Assembly: GCA_006386115.1 (NCBI GenBank)
Contig: VFIW01000051.1
Location: 186,001 to 250,000 of the forward strand
DNA: 64,000 nucleotides
Reading direction: 5' to 3'
Source: Globisporangium splendens
Lineage: Eukaryota > Oomycota > Peronosporomycetes > Pythiales > Pythiaceae
Part shown: in pieces, positions 45,578-56,722 of the stretch
Numbering within the stretch: the stretch's first letter is position 1
Layout of the letters: the number at the start of each line of letters is the position of its first letter
Made by a program: the position numbers and the translations under genes
Notes under the pieces: generated by a model
The model's database searches: none
Seen by the model: the letters and a program-made list of their open reading frames with translations, nothing else
What the model was told of the DNA's origin: nothing

Positions 45578-48500
45578 TTATGCCCCAACGCCAACAAAGC
45601 TTCGGAGGTGGCGCACGAGGTCGGTCTTGCTTCGCGTTTCGTTGACGCCCTGCACAAAGTAGTGAAACTCGGACCGCGCCAAGCTGTACATCTTGCTCAA
45701 ATCCAGGAAATGCGCATACTCAAACACGGGGAAGACGCGTTTCCTCGACGTCCCGGCTGTCCGCACGATGCGCGTCATGGTCGCCACGATTTCCTTGCGA
45801 GCGTGTCGATCCATGTCGTGGGCATTGTCCACGATCAGCACGATACAGCGGCATGATTCCAGCTGCTCGTCCAAGTTCTCGACATCGAGATTTTTGCTTT
45901 GCAGTCCGAATCGATCGAGCTCCACCAGCACTTTGTCCTTGAGTAGACTCTCGGAGAGATGAGAGTACACGAGCACGTACTGGTCTGCTGCTGGTTTCTC
46001 TAACGCATCGCTTTGGTTACTTCCTCGCACTTCTTCCTCGTCGAGCTCCCATTTCTTTTCTTCATGTTCTTCGTATTGAGGCTCCTCGTCGTCCTCGTCT
46101 CCGTGTTCACGACTTTCCTTGAGGTGTTCCAGTACAGTCGTCATTTGTCGAATCTTGTATCTTTCAGCCTTCTCGTAAGCGCGCAGCTCCTTCTCTTCAA
46201 TGTCCAGCCGTCGTTCCGCGCTCATGGCCGTCTTCAGGATCGGTAACACCGTCTGGAACTTGGAGACAAATGCGTCCTCGTCGATATCAAACAACACTTT
46301 TCGTCCATCCTGGCGCTTTGACGTGATGAAATCGTTGAAAATGATGCGATGCTTGACTGGTACAAGGTTCTATTGGTGGTAAAAGTCAACACGCATATTA
46401 GTGATTCGTCCACAAGCTCAAGACGGTTTTCATCATTAAAAAGCGCAAACATACTTCCAAAGGTGCCATCGACGCTTTGCTTCCTTCTTCGACAATGAGC
46501 CCGACAACTGGATGAAGCAAGCAGAAACACAATGTACAGTGAGCTTTTGTTATCCCTCGCACGTCGCAAAGCCACGTAAGTCAACGTTAACGCACCTGGT
46601 TTTCGGATATTCTTCGCGAGCGCAAGCTCTTTCAGACACCACTCGGACTTGGTGTACCCGTCGCACACAAGACTCAGCACGACGGAGCATTTCTGAATGC
46701 CTCGTGCGATTTCCTCGCGCCACACAGCGCCGCCGCCAATGCCACTCGGGTCCATCGTGTCCATCCAGCACGTCAGCGCGCACTTGTTTTCCAGGTATTC
46801 ACGGACCTGTTGCGCGAACTCAAAGTGCGTGTGCGTGTACGAGATCATCACATCGCGGCTGCCAGCCTCTTTCTTCAGCGCAAACTGGAGCTCCGTCGAG
46901 GTCGTGCAATCCACTGGACGCTTGCCGAAACTGTTGGTCGTCATCATGTTCGCCCCGCATTTGATCAGCGCGAGCGCCGTCTGACGATTCTCGCGCTGAA
47001 GCGCGATATGAAGTGCCGTGTCCCCATCCGCGCACTGATGCTTCAGGGACGCTCCGGCACCGACTAAGCTGGAAATCGTATGCACGCTTACACCTTCCGC
47101 TTCGGCAGCAAAGCACAGGATCGTGTTGCCCTCGAGATCTTGCGCGTTCGGGTCGGCGAGGTTCTGGAGCAAGAGGTCAACCATCTCAGGATGGTCGTTG
47201 TGTGCCGCCCAGTGCAATGGGGTCCGTCCATCGCGGTCTCGTGCATTTGGATTTGCGCCTTTACGCAGCAAGATCCTCGCCGACAAGACCCTGCCCACGA
47301 TAGCAGCCCAATGCAGCGGCGTACGAAGGTGAACGCCATCCACTCGTTCGCCTAGAGTATCCACATGAGTCCCGTGCGCAAGCAGCCACTTGACTTTCCT
47401 GATGTTCCCGACTGCGGCGGCCGTGTGAAGCGGCGTCAACGCCACGTCACCACCACTTTCCACAAGGTAATCGCTGAGCGAAGATCGAAGCGTGAACGTC
47501 GCGCGCTGCAATGGCGTCGCAAATGTCCGCATTAAACCCGTCAACGACACGGGGGATACGTTGAGGAAGTTCGCGCCGTTCGCGACTAGCAGCTGAAGCA
47601 CTTGTGGATCATCAGCCACGAAGATTGGCGGTAACACGCCTGCTGGGTAGTAAAACGAAGCCCTCGGCAGCGCGTTCACATCGGCGCCGTTCTCAATCAG
47701 CAGACGAACAACATTGACGTGGCCGCTCGCGACAGCGCCATGGATCGGCGGCAGTAGCACGGTGCATAGAATCGACTTGAGAGGAGACTTGAGTCCGTCT
47801 TGAGTTCGAATCTGGTTTCAAGAATATACAATCAAACGTTAGAAACTACCAGCAGTAGCAACTTTAAAAGAATCGTCACACGTACCAGAATACGCGTGCA
47901 GATCTTGAAAATGAGTCCCATGTTGAAATTCACACGCGAGACTTTGTCGAGTGCATTCACGTCGAACCCATGGAGAATCAGGAGATGCACCATCACAATG
48001 TTGCCATGCAGAGCCGCGACATGGAGCGGATTCTTGCACGACTGCGCGAACGAGTATGCCCAGAGTGTGGGCGTGTGGTACAAGTCGTTGACGCATGCGA
48101 TCCCGTATTTCTCTTTTGCCTCCTCCAGCAGCTTCTGCGCAGCGTCCACATCGCCACGGATGACTTCGCGGTAGAGACGTTTTTTAAACGTCTTGACATT
48201 GCGACCATGCTGGCCAAGCCCAGGCCACGACATGATTCTACAAGGAAAATTTAGACACAATTAGCACATATAAACGTGAAGATGAGCATTGTTCCAGCCA
48301 CGTAAACTCACCTTTTCATCCACGAGCTCATTTGCGATGTGTGGTTGGCGTCATTACCTCCGTCGGCTTGCAGCTTCTGGTGGGTGATAAAGCGACAGAA
48401 GAGCACGATCTGGTTCACGAGCACGAACCAGACGACGAGCGACGAGTACAGCAGTGCGATCTCACTCGCTGTGTACAGCTCGTGGCATTTCACCGTCTCG

Positions 48501-49762
48501 GGGAGATTGAACACCTGGTCACAAGCAAAGTAGATCATGAAGCCCATCTGCGCAGTGATGATGACCTCGCACAGTTGCAGGTACGCACACCGGACGATAC
48601 GATTGTCCTTCGTGGTCTTGTACAGCGCAAAGAAGTCCGACGAGAACACCACGGGCGCAACGAGCAGCACGTTCGGAATGCCAACGTAGTGCATGCCTCG
48701 GAGCATCATCAAGCGCCAGTCACACCCGGCATCGAGCCCGTCTTCGACCAGTTCGCGGTGGTCCGTGATGCGGTGTCCGAACTTGTCGTGGCTCGACTCG
48801 AACGTGAACTTGACAAAGATGATCGCGACGATGTCGAGCGCAATCACCACCAGGGAGCATACCACGAGCCAATAGGCAAAGTACGAGTTGTTGATTTTCC
48901 CATACAGCCGCAGGACCGAACGATGCAGTCCGCGACTCGGTCGAGACGGCTGCTGTTGAGACAGTGATTGCTGTACGCCAGCATTCGACGTCGATCGACT
49001 CTGGCGCACTTGGCTTTGCCGCAATTTGACGAGCGTCTCCTTATCAGATACAGTGAGCCGCTCCATGCCACTCGACTCCATCGACGGCTGCGGTGTCAAG
49101 ATTCGCTTGCTTGTCGCGCTGAAGCCGAGCTCAGTATCAAAGACAGCGTCGATACTTTCTCCAGCCTGCTCAGCGTTTGCTTGTCCCATCGTCTGGTTGG
49201 CGTCGTTGCGCATGGTTCCGTAGTTGCGCACTGCTTCGTCCTCGTCTTCGGAGCTCAGACTCTGCGATTCACGCATGAGGCATGGGTCGCTGTGCTTCTG
49301 CATATTCGTGCGGAGTGGACGCTGCGGTAGCTTTTTAAACTTCAGGATCGCCGCGCTCGCGAGCGTCGGGAACCCCGCGGTGGGTGTTGCTGAGGCCGCG
49401 GCGTCCATGTCGCTGCGGCTTTTCAGTTTCTTGACAAACTTCTTCTGCAGCCTCTCGCGCTGCTTCATTTTCGCCTTCTCCTTCGCAGCCTCGTTGTCCT
49501 CCCTGTCTTCGTCATCGCTGTCGCTCTCGCTTTCACTGGACGAGCTCGAGCTCGAGTCTTCGTCGGCGCCACCTCGGTCCTTGGCCGAGAGCATCGAGAT
49601 CGCGAGCGCGCGAAACTTGAGACCGCTGGCGCTTCGCACACCTTTCACCTCGACGGTATCAGCCTCTGCGTCCACGAACTCTTCTTCTTCTTTGGTCGCC
49701 ACGGCGGCATTCTGCGTCTTCTTCCTGGTTTTGAGCGCCGCGAGCGCTTGCTTCATGTCCAT
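45578..49762 (-). CDS. Membrane-ankyrin-TIR-TIR protein
   Basis: Exons 49762-48312, 48237-47886, 47811-46596, 46507-46455 and 46369-45578 have GT-AG ends (introns 74, 74, 88 and 85 bp) and join in phase to 1287 aa. Residues 1-290 are acidic, Ser-rich and disordered. Four membrane helices lie at about 296-317, 357-380, 395-414 and 434-458. Ankyrin repeats run from about 500 to 915 (NPLHVAALHGN, TPLHTAAAVGN, TPLHWAAIVGR, TPLHWAAHNDH). A TIR domain starts at about 919 (DVMISYTH; CWMDTMDPSGIGGG as BB-loop) and carries WCLKE (W992, E996), the WxxxE motif whose Glu is catalytic in NADase TIRs. A charged linker leads to a second TIR-like fold at about 1155-1283 (YVLVYSHL, CIVLIVDNAHD, HARKEIV). The first join (MKR|IMSW) could instead separate two genes, since an ATG follows it. 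Role unknown; membrane-tethered signalling or cell-death NADase is an inference. Confidence 0.8.
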
Positions 49763-50350
49763 GAGTGCGGGCTTCTAAAGCAGCTGCAAGGGCCACCACG
49801 AGACAGCGTGGAGCGCAGGACGATGGGCAAGTCGACTGGTGGTGGATACACACACGTACACACGGGGACACACACGCGCGCACGCACACACCCCAGAGAC
49901 CGTGGCACGAGGTCGAATCAAGTCGCGCGTTGCGTCGCAGGTTGCTTTGTGACTCGGTGGCAGAAGTTGGACATGATTTGCAATCGCAAACTACATTTTC
50001 AGCCAATTGGTCTGTCCATATGTTTGCAGTTTTAGCCAATCACAGCGAGGTAAATGTACCCACCCCATCCTGCAGAATGATTTGTGCGGGATTCTTTTAG
50101 TCGATTGGACAAAATGCCGAAACAAGGTAGGAAGTGACGAGCATAGCGTACTTTACGTATCATTGACTGCCATATAGAAGCAAAATGCAACGGTAAGTAT
50201 ACCGTGCTTTGGCATTTTGGTCGATTCTGTGGCCGCTCATTCCGTTCATTGCTCACTCCAAGTAGTCGGATCTATTGTGACTACCAATGTGGACACCTGC
50301 TCCTGCAGCAATCACGACAAGCTTGCAGTGACTATGGCGAAACTTTTCTA
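49763..50350. other. Intergenic with CA-rich tract
   Basis: Contains an imperfect (CA)n/CG-rich tract near 49850-49890 and no gene I can support. It should include the promoter of the ankyrin-TIR gene. Confidence 0.4.
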
Positions 50351-51532
50351 TCATGGCACGACCTGAACGTCTTCAATGTTGCTGCACTTTTTGCTGGTTG
50401 CGGACTCGGGATGCAGCACGTGGTGGATCCACGCCAGCACTTGGTCTGCGAGGAAGTCAGCCCGAGTCTTCTGGATGTTGTGACCGCCACCCGTGAACGC
50501 GATGCGAGGACCTGGGTGGCACATCTGCGCGAGCTCCACGGGGATCTCGTCCTCCATGTACTCGTCGCTCGAGGACCACGCAACGAAGGACGGAATCGTG
50601 CTTCTCGTCGCGAGCACGTGGTCCGTGACGACCTGGAAGTCGGTCGTTCCAGCGCGCACGATGCCAGCGACAAAGTGGCTCGCTGGATTCTCGCGCGAGA
50701 AGCCAAGCATACGGGTGTAGAGGAGCTTGATCACTTGAGCCAGCGTGCTGGCGACCAGTGGATTCGAGGACCGTAGAAGTCGGATCACGGCAGCATTCTC
50801 CTTTGGACGAAGCACACGGTGGGGGCGACACCCTGCTGGAGCGAGGAACACCATTCCTTTAAAGTTCACTTGATGCTGCTGCTGATCGCCATCACACAAC
50901 TCTTGGTTCAATGCTGTGAGGTTGAGTGCCGCGTGGGCACCAAACGAATGGCCCATCACAAACACATTCTCAGTTGGGACACAAAGCCCTTGGAGCGCCT
51001 GCAGTGTCAGCCTTGCAGCAGGTACCGCACTGATCTGATCTAAATACGCCTTCTCATCGACCGTCGATCGTCCAAAACCTGGCAAGTTGATGCCAATGAT
51101 GCGCATATTGAAGGTCGAAGAATCTCGATGCTGCTGGAGCAATGGGATGATGTGGCGGAAATCATGGTAAGTACCAGGAGCGCCATGCACGAGCACCATC
51201 GTCACCTGGTCCTTTGCAGCAGAAGCGCTTACGGGCTTGATATCAATGTACTCGATCGTGCAGTTGTCGCGCTTCAAGTGGAAATACTGAGGTTCCGGTA
51301 GTGGTGGAGGTGGCGGTCGATGCTCACGCGGCACCGATGGGTTTGCCATTGGGATGAATGACACAAAGCTGCGCACCCCATTGCTGCAGAGAAGAGGACG
51401 GTGCTGCTGTCCGCAAGCGCGATGCGCGATCCACAAGCGACGACCAAGCGATGGTGCGCCGTCAGCGGCAGCAGAGCGCGAGGACGCTCTTACGAAGACG
51501 CGCGACGGTGTCTGCGCTGCCGCACGGCGCAT
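50351..51532 (-). CDS. Alpha/beta hydrolase (paralogue 2 of 3), probable mitochondrial
   Basis: 393 aa from the ATG at 51532. The N-terminus is Arg/Ala/Ser-rich and lacks acidic residues (MRRAAAQTPSRVFVRASSR), a typical mitochondrial presequence. Core motifs: VHGAPGTYHDFRHI, INLPGFGRS, nucleophile elbow MGHSFGAHAA, WSSSDEYMEDE and GGGHNIQKT with the His. It ends DVQVVP, almost the same as paralogue 3 (DVQVLP). It is divergent from paralogue 3 with 287 bp between starts, so this is an old head-to-head duplication. Substrate unknown. Confidence 0.87.
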   Translation of the reverse strand: MRRAAAQTPSRVFVRASSRSAAADGAPSLGRRLWIAHRACGQQHRPLLCSNGVRSFVSFIPMANPSVPREHRPPPPPLPEPQYFHLKRDNCTIEYIDIKPVSASAAKDQVTMVLVHGAPGTYHDFRHIIPLLQQHRDSSTFNMRIIGINLPGFGRSTVDEKAYLDQISAVPAARLTLQALQGLCVPTENVFVMGHSFGAHAALNLTALNQELCDGDQQQHQVNFKGMVFLAPAGCRPHRVLRPKENAAVIRLLRSSNPLVASTLAQVIKLLYTRMLGFSRENPASHFVAGIVRAGTTDFQVVTDHVLATRSTIPSFVAWSSSDEYMEDEIPVELAQMCHPGPRIAFTGGGHNIQKTRADFLADQVLAWIHHVLHPESATSKKCSNIEDVQVVP

Positions 51533-51819
51533 TGGGTTGAGCTGCAACGTCAGAATGATGGCGCTCGTTGTGCGATGTAGGACTCACTGCACACGTCAGG
51601 GTGTGGAATGGAATCCGGCGTGATTTGGGCAACTTCTCCGCAACGTAGAGTCAGGTGATGGCTACACAAACTGCAATTAGTGACTTGTACTTCAAAAGAG
51701 TGCCAGTTGACGTCAACGAATAGCTGACGCAGCTTCTTGTTCAGCACAGCAATGCGATTCTGATGTGAGACTCTACTGCTACTCATTTGAGTGGACGAAC
51801 GCTCAGGAACACGCGCAAC
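51533..51819. promoter_or_regulatory. Bidirectional promoter of the hydrolase pair
   Basis: 287 bp between two divergent ATGs of paralogous genes; must serve both. Confidence 0.5.
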
Positions 51820-52941
51820 ATGCACGCTCGCACCATTGCCACTGCGCGCGCTGCACGCCGCGTAGCTGTCCACCACTGCCAGCCATGTGCGCGAGCTCCT
51901 GCTGCTACTGCTCGTCCAACCAGTTCACATTCGCTCGCATTGCTCCATTCGGTACGCTCGTTCTCCGTCGCAGCGTCCGCAAATGCGTCTACAACGACGA
52001 GTGCTGCTGATGCAGTGGCGCCAGTGAAGAGCGCGAGACCGCCTCGTCCGGAACTCCCTGACCCACAGTTTGTCGAGGTCGACGGCAAGTGCGTGATCAA
52101 GTATGTCGAGTTTACTCCGGAAAACGTGACAAACACCACGCCGACTGTGATTCTCATCCACGGCGCCCCGGGGTCGTACAAGGATTTCCGGTACTTGATG
52201 CCGCTTCTGCAGCAAAAGAACGTGCGCGTGCTCGGCGTGAACTTGCCGGGATTTGACGGAAGTGAGGTGATCGACACGGAGAACTACTACGAGCACATTT
52301 CGGCGATTCCAGCGGTGCAATCGACTCTTGAGGGCGTGGCGACGCTGTGCGAAGGACACGAGAACGTATTTGTCTTGGGTCATTCCTTCGGAGGCCACGC
52401 GGCGATGCACTTTGCCGGATTGAATCAAGTGCAGCAGAGAATCAACCTGAAGGGGCTGTTTCTCTTGGCATCGGCGGGCTTTAAGCCGCACAAAGCACTC
52501 GTGCCGTCGGTCAATCACGTCATGTGGGTTTTACTGAGCTCGAAAGTGCCTGTGCTTGAACGAATTGGCAAGGAGATGACTCACTGGATCTACACGAAAC
52601 ATTTGCGGTTCCCTGACAATGCACCATTGGAGTACTACGCGGCAGGCATTGTTCGATGCGCGTCCGCAGACTTCGACGCATTTCGTCAACACGTCGACAG
52701 CATCAAGGACTTGCCGTCGTTCGTGGCATGGGCTCAAGATGACGTGCTTATCGAAGAAGAGGTCTTCATGGACGTTGCCTCGAGATGCCACCCAGGACCA
52801 CGATTTGCGTTTGTCAAAGGCGGCCACAATGTTCAGAAAACCAAGGCTGACATTCTCGCGCTCGAGATGGCGCAGTGGATTGAGAACGTCACTGCGAGCA
52901 AGCACAAAGGTTACACACACGACGTCCAAGTGCTACCATAA
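51820..52941 (+). CDS. Alpha/beta hydrolase (paralogue 3 of 3), probable mitochondrial
   Basis: 373 aa from the ATG at 51820. Arg/Ala/His-rich presequence (MHARTIATARAARRVAVHH), then IHGAPGSYKDFRYL, VNLPGFDGS, LGHSFGGHAA (nucleophile), AQDDVLIEEE and KGGHNVQKT. The Gly-Arg-Ser of the other two is Asp-Gly-Ser here. It ends DVQVLP. The complete triad predicts an active esterase or related hydrolase of unknown substrate. Confidence 0.87.
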   Translation: MHARTIATARAARRVAVHHCQPCARAPAATARPTSSHSLALLHSVRSFSVAASANASTTTSAADAVAPVKSARPPRPELPDPQFVEVDGKCVIKYVEFTPENVTNTTPTVILIHGAPGSYKDFRYLMPLLQQKNVRVLGVNLPGFDGSEVIDTENYYEHISAIPAVQSTLEGVATLCEGHENVFVLGHSFGGHAAMHFAGLNQVQQRINLKGLFLLASAGFKPHKALVPSVNHVMWVLLSSKVPVLERIGKEMTHWIYTKHLRFPDNAPLEYYAAGIVRCASADFDAFRQHVDSIKDLPSFVAWAQDDVLIEEEVFMDVASRCHPGPRFAFVKGGHNVQKTKADILALEMAQWIENVTASKHKGYTHDVQVLP

Positions 52942-53478
52942 GAACATTGTAAAGAAAAACAACAACACAACCTAGATGCATGTTCGTGCACGTAGAAACA
53001 TCAGTTTTAGGACAGTGTGACCTTTGCTGCCTCACAAAATTGGTTCATAGGTCGGAGAAGTACGGGTACAACGGCGTACGCTTGCATTTTTTCATGTCCA
53101 CTATCACTGTAGACGATCTCCTTCATGCAGCAGTCGATTCGTGGGTCCAAGAGCCCTTTGTCATCAGGTTGTGGTGACCATTCTCAAATGCGCAACTGCA
53201 CCCAGGAGGACACTCAGCTGTCCTCCTCGAAGTGGACGTCTTCGTTTCATGTCCGTCCCACCTTGTTCTGGCACAAATTTAAAAATAGAACAATCACCAT
53301 CAGCTCTTATATCCATAATCTGACTGTACTGAACCTCAAAACTGATAAAACCTTGTTTTCAAAGACTCCCTCTCGCATATGTTGGTACACTGTGCCACCC
53401 ACTTCCGAAACTGCAACTCGCGACTGGCGTTCCGTGACAAAAAGCAACCAAAGAAACGAGAAAAAGTGAGAAGCGAGA
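52942..53478. other. Intergenic
   Basis: No gene supported between the hydrolase and the GNAT fusion gene. Confidence 0.4.
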
Positions 53479-55575
53479 ATGGCGGCGACCTGCAGCAGCA
53501 TTGGCGGCGCCACGGCGAGTGCGCTGCAGCAGCAGCCGTCGGACAATGCGCTCGTGGTGCTGGGCGCGCGCGCGAACCTCGTGGATGCCTTCCTGCAGGA
53601 CCCGGCGCGCTTCCGCCTCGAGTTCACGAACGACCAGAAGACCAAAGAGCTCCGCTGGGTGCTCTTCACAGGTCTGTTCGCTGCTTGGACTCCCTCTTAC
53701 CCCTAATTATGTGATGTCTAAAGCAGTATGGTTGGTGTGTATTGGATATGTGTATGTATATGACTGGAGATATAGAGGTCTCATTGTGTGGGTATGTGTC
53801 TATTGTGTGGATATATCTGTTAGCGTCCAAGCGTGGGGCCATTGGGAAGATCATCTTTACGTTGGAGAAAGACGCGACGGCGCACGTCAAGTCGATCGTG
53901 ATCAACAAGGAGTGGCGCGGGTACGGACTCGCGCGCATCCTCTATCATGCGTGTCTGTCCACGCTGAAGGAGCTCGGAGTCACGGAGTTGCACCTGGAAG
54001 CCGAAGAAGACACCAAGCGGTACATTCGCACCCTGGAGCGTTGATTGAAAGCCATGAACATGTCGAGGAACTAACTTTTCATACTACTACTTGTCTGTAC
54101 TAGTCATGGCAAGTTGGTGGGGCTCTACGAGACCTGGGGGTTCCAGGAGAAACAAGACGCCAAGGTGCTGTTTCTATACAACGACACGGAGTGTTTCCGC
54201 AAAGTGCCGATGGTGCTCCCATTCTACACGCGCACGTTCTTCCCCGTGCAGCCCAGCAGCAGCAAATCCAACTCTTGGTTCTGCATGTTGACGCTCAAGA
54301 CGTCAGACGGAACGTGCCTCATGGCTTCGGAAGATGGCGCTATTGAAGCGCGCAAGGAGAAGAGTAACCCCGAGTCATTGTGGCAGACTCTGTTGGGTGC
54401 TAACGGCGAGATCTTCTTGCGTAGCGTGCACGGGAAATTCCTGTGTGTTGAGGAAAGCGGTAATATCCTCGCGGATCGGCAACTGAATTCGACGTGGGAG
54501 ACGTTCCAAGTCGTGCCGCACCATTCGGACACCAGTCGCAGTGGCGAGGAAGCTGACTCGCCGTCACTCGCAAAGGCAAGTGCTGGAGGAATTGCATTGA
54601 AGAATTTCCACGGCAGCTACCTCTGCATTGATCAGGACGAGAAAAGAGTGGTGTCTTCAGAGACCCCTGTGCCCTGGGATGGTGGTGATATTATGTCTCT
54701 CGTGTGCAACAAATCGGATGCGAAGCCATTATTTGCGAAGATCATGCGCAAGTACCAGACGTCGGCGTTCGTGAAGAACCAACTCGTGAAGTACGGCAAC
54801 TTCCAGAATGCGTCACTTTCTATCGCGGACGCCTGCAAGCTTGTCATGCGGCTCAATGGTGACGATGAAGCGGCTGAAAGCTGGGTGTTGAAGTACATGC
54901 TGGTTTCTGCACAGGCAGTTCGGGATGACGGTCATCCAGATTGGTTGCAGCTCGCAGTGTTCTTGTACGTGTGCAAATTTGGTGTTTATTTTCTGACTGT
55001 GCTGTAGACAGACAACTCACCGTGTCATTGTTGTCTATTGATGATATTTGTGCAGACGTGGCCTTGGAATGCTCTTCCTTTGCTGGACGGACGAAGACAA
55101 TGAGATCCTTCGTAGCGTGTCTGCGCAGGAGTGGTTGGTGAAGAACTCGACGTGGATCGTCGGCGCGTCGATTCCAGACTGTGTCGGCTACCCTGAGCTC
55201 AACGAGCTGAACAGTGACCACTGCAACTCGACCAAGAGCAGTGGTAGCACACAGATGCAAAGTGGAATGGATGGAGTCGTGCTGCCGTGGACCCCGGATG
55301 AGTATCTGTTCCGTGTGCTGGAGTTCAACAAATCGTCTCTTCCCGCGGAAGCGCTGCACGCGATTCGCTTCTGGTCGCTGAAGGCGTGGCATGAGCACGA
55401 CCAGTACGACGAGTTGTGCGCGCCACAGGACTTCGAAACACGAGAGTGGCTGCATTCGCTGGAAGTGTACGCCTCAATCTCGGACGACGTGATGAAGGAC
55501 ATTGTTCCTGACAAGTTGATGCCGCACTACCTGAGTCTCGCGGAGAAGTACCTCCCTGCGGTGCTTCAATGGTAA
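53479..55575 (+). CDS. GNAT / beta-trefoil / MIOX-like fusion protein
   Basis: Exons 53479-53671, 53824-54019, 54104-54964 and 55056-55575 join in phase to 589 aa. Residues about 40-150 are a GNAT acetyltransferase: IVINKEWRGYGLARILYHA (acetyl-CoA loop, R-G-Y-G-L-A) and VGLYETWGF. Residues about 190-330 are fascin-like beta-trefoil repeats (LRSVHGKFLCVEESG, LKNFHGSYLCIDQD). Residues about 350-589 follow myo-inositol oxygenase to its C-terminus (DEYLFRVLEFNKSSLP, IRFWSLKAWH, LAEKYLPAVLQW). In that part the MIOX His-Asp of LLHDLGK is Arg-Gly (FLRGLGM) and the His of GHDEY is Pro (TPDEY), so the domain is probably not an oxygenase. The cofactor-binding loop of the GNAT part looks intact. Function unknown. 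Confidence 0.82.
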
Positions 55576-55624
55576 TCATCAGAGGAAGCAGGAGTGTGAG
55601 CTTCAGCTGGGTGGATTTTGTATT

Positions 55625-56722
55625 TTATTGCGTGTGTGCCACTGCATTTTCTTGGATTGTGTATACGTTTGCTTTCATTTTCAGTGAGGCTTCCTCGACG
55701 AGCGTCATCCGTTTGTTTGCTGTTGCTTCTGTGTCGCTAGCAATCTTCGCATCGTTCAAATCGATGTCCGTCATGCGAGCAGCTTTGATTTCAACCATCG
55801 CGCTACCGAGCTGGGCTTCGAGCTTCCCTTTCTCTTTGGCTAATTCGACAATTTTGTCGTCTTTGTTGTACAACTCGGAGCGGATGCGGTCGAGTTCGTA
55901 CCGAAGCTCGGCAATTGTCACCTGTTGCTGTTCTTGCAATGACTGGGACTCGGCGTTTTCTTTTTCTGCGATGGCGTTTTGCTCTTGGACGTGCTGATAT
56001 TTCGCCAAGGTGGAGCGCAGCATTGTCTGTCTCTGCTTGAGCTCTTTTGCCAAATCAATGTCATCTGATCGACGACATAGGCGGCAAACGCGGTAGTTCG
56101 CTCGAACAGGCTCCTTGAACAAACCATCATCACAAACAGCCCATTCTTGTTGAGAACGCGTTGCCGTGGTTGCCGCGCGCACCCCCGACTGTTTTTGCTT
56201 TCCAGACTTCCTTGTCGGCTTGTGAACACCACGGTTTTTCGTCTCATGTGCTGCCGAGATTGGTGATTTTGTGCAGATAAGGTTTGTCGAAGGAGAAACT
56301 GATTGCACTGTGATCGACTGTGCACCAACCAAGTAAATCGAGTCGCTCTGCTTGTGGAGAGTGAATTCGAGCGTACCGTCAAGAAGCTGGACGCCAAAGA
56401 AGATCTGAAAATGCTTGATCACATGACAAACCAGCTTCTGCACACGACTTTGCATCTTGCTGTCCACTTTGTAATCGCTTTCCATTCTCGCTTTGGCTGC
56501 CAGTCTGCATGTTCGAGTCGAAAACGAGTACTCACCGTCATGCAACATCGTTGCCACCTCAGTACGAGGCTCACTGTCTTCTTCACGCGGATGCCATGAC
56601 ACATGCTTGAAATGCACAGACAGTAATGCATTGTCTTGTGGTGGAATGAACTCCTGGAGACAGAACTTCCCGCCGCCTGGGAAATCGCGTGGAATTCGGA
56701 TGTCAGGCTCTGCAGCATTCAT
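55625..56722 (-). CDS. Coiled-coil protein, probable 3' half of the cNMP-binding locus
   Basis: From the ATG at 56722 there are 365 codons. The N-terminal part is globular (IRIPRDFPGGGKFCLQEFIP, LSVHFKHVSWHPREED). A basic linker has a CRLCRR pair and is followed by a long coiled coil (KELKQRQTMLRSTLAKYQHV, LRYELDRIRSELYNKDDKIV). The frame is open upstream of this ATG, and the residues just before it (CDQLIRTLYHREIA) look coding. It overlaps the 3' end of the cNMP-binding frame by 20 bp in the +1 frame, so the two may be one gene with a frame change. No family recognised. Confidence 0.5.
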   Translation of the reverse strand: MNAAEPDIRIPRDFPGGGKFCLQEFIPPQDNALLSVHFKHVSWHPREEDSEPRTEVATMLHDGEYSFSTRTCRLAAKARMESDYKVDSKMQSRVQKLVCHVIKHFQIFFGVQLLDGTLEFTLHKQSDSIYLVGAQSITVQSVSPSTNLICTKSPISAAHETKNRGVHKPTRKSGKQKQSGVRAATTATRSQQEWAVCDDGLFKEPVRANYRVCRLCRRSDDIDLAKELKQRQTMLRSTLAKYQHVQEQNAIAEKENAESQSLQEQQQVTIAELRYELDRIRSELYNKDDKIVELAKEKGKLEAQLGSAMVEIKAARMTDIDLNDAKIASDTEATANKRMTLVEEASLKMKANVYTIQENAVAHTQ

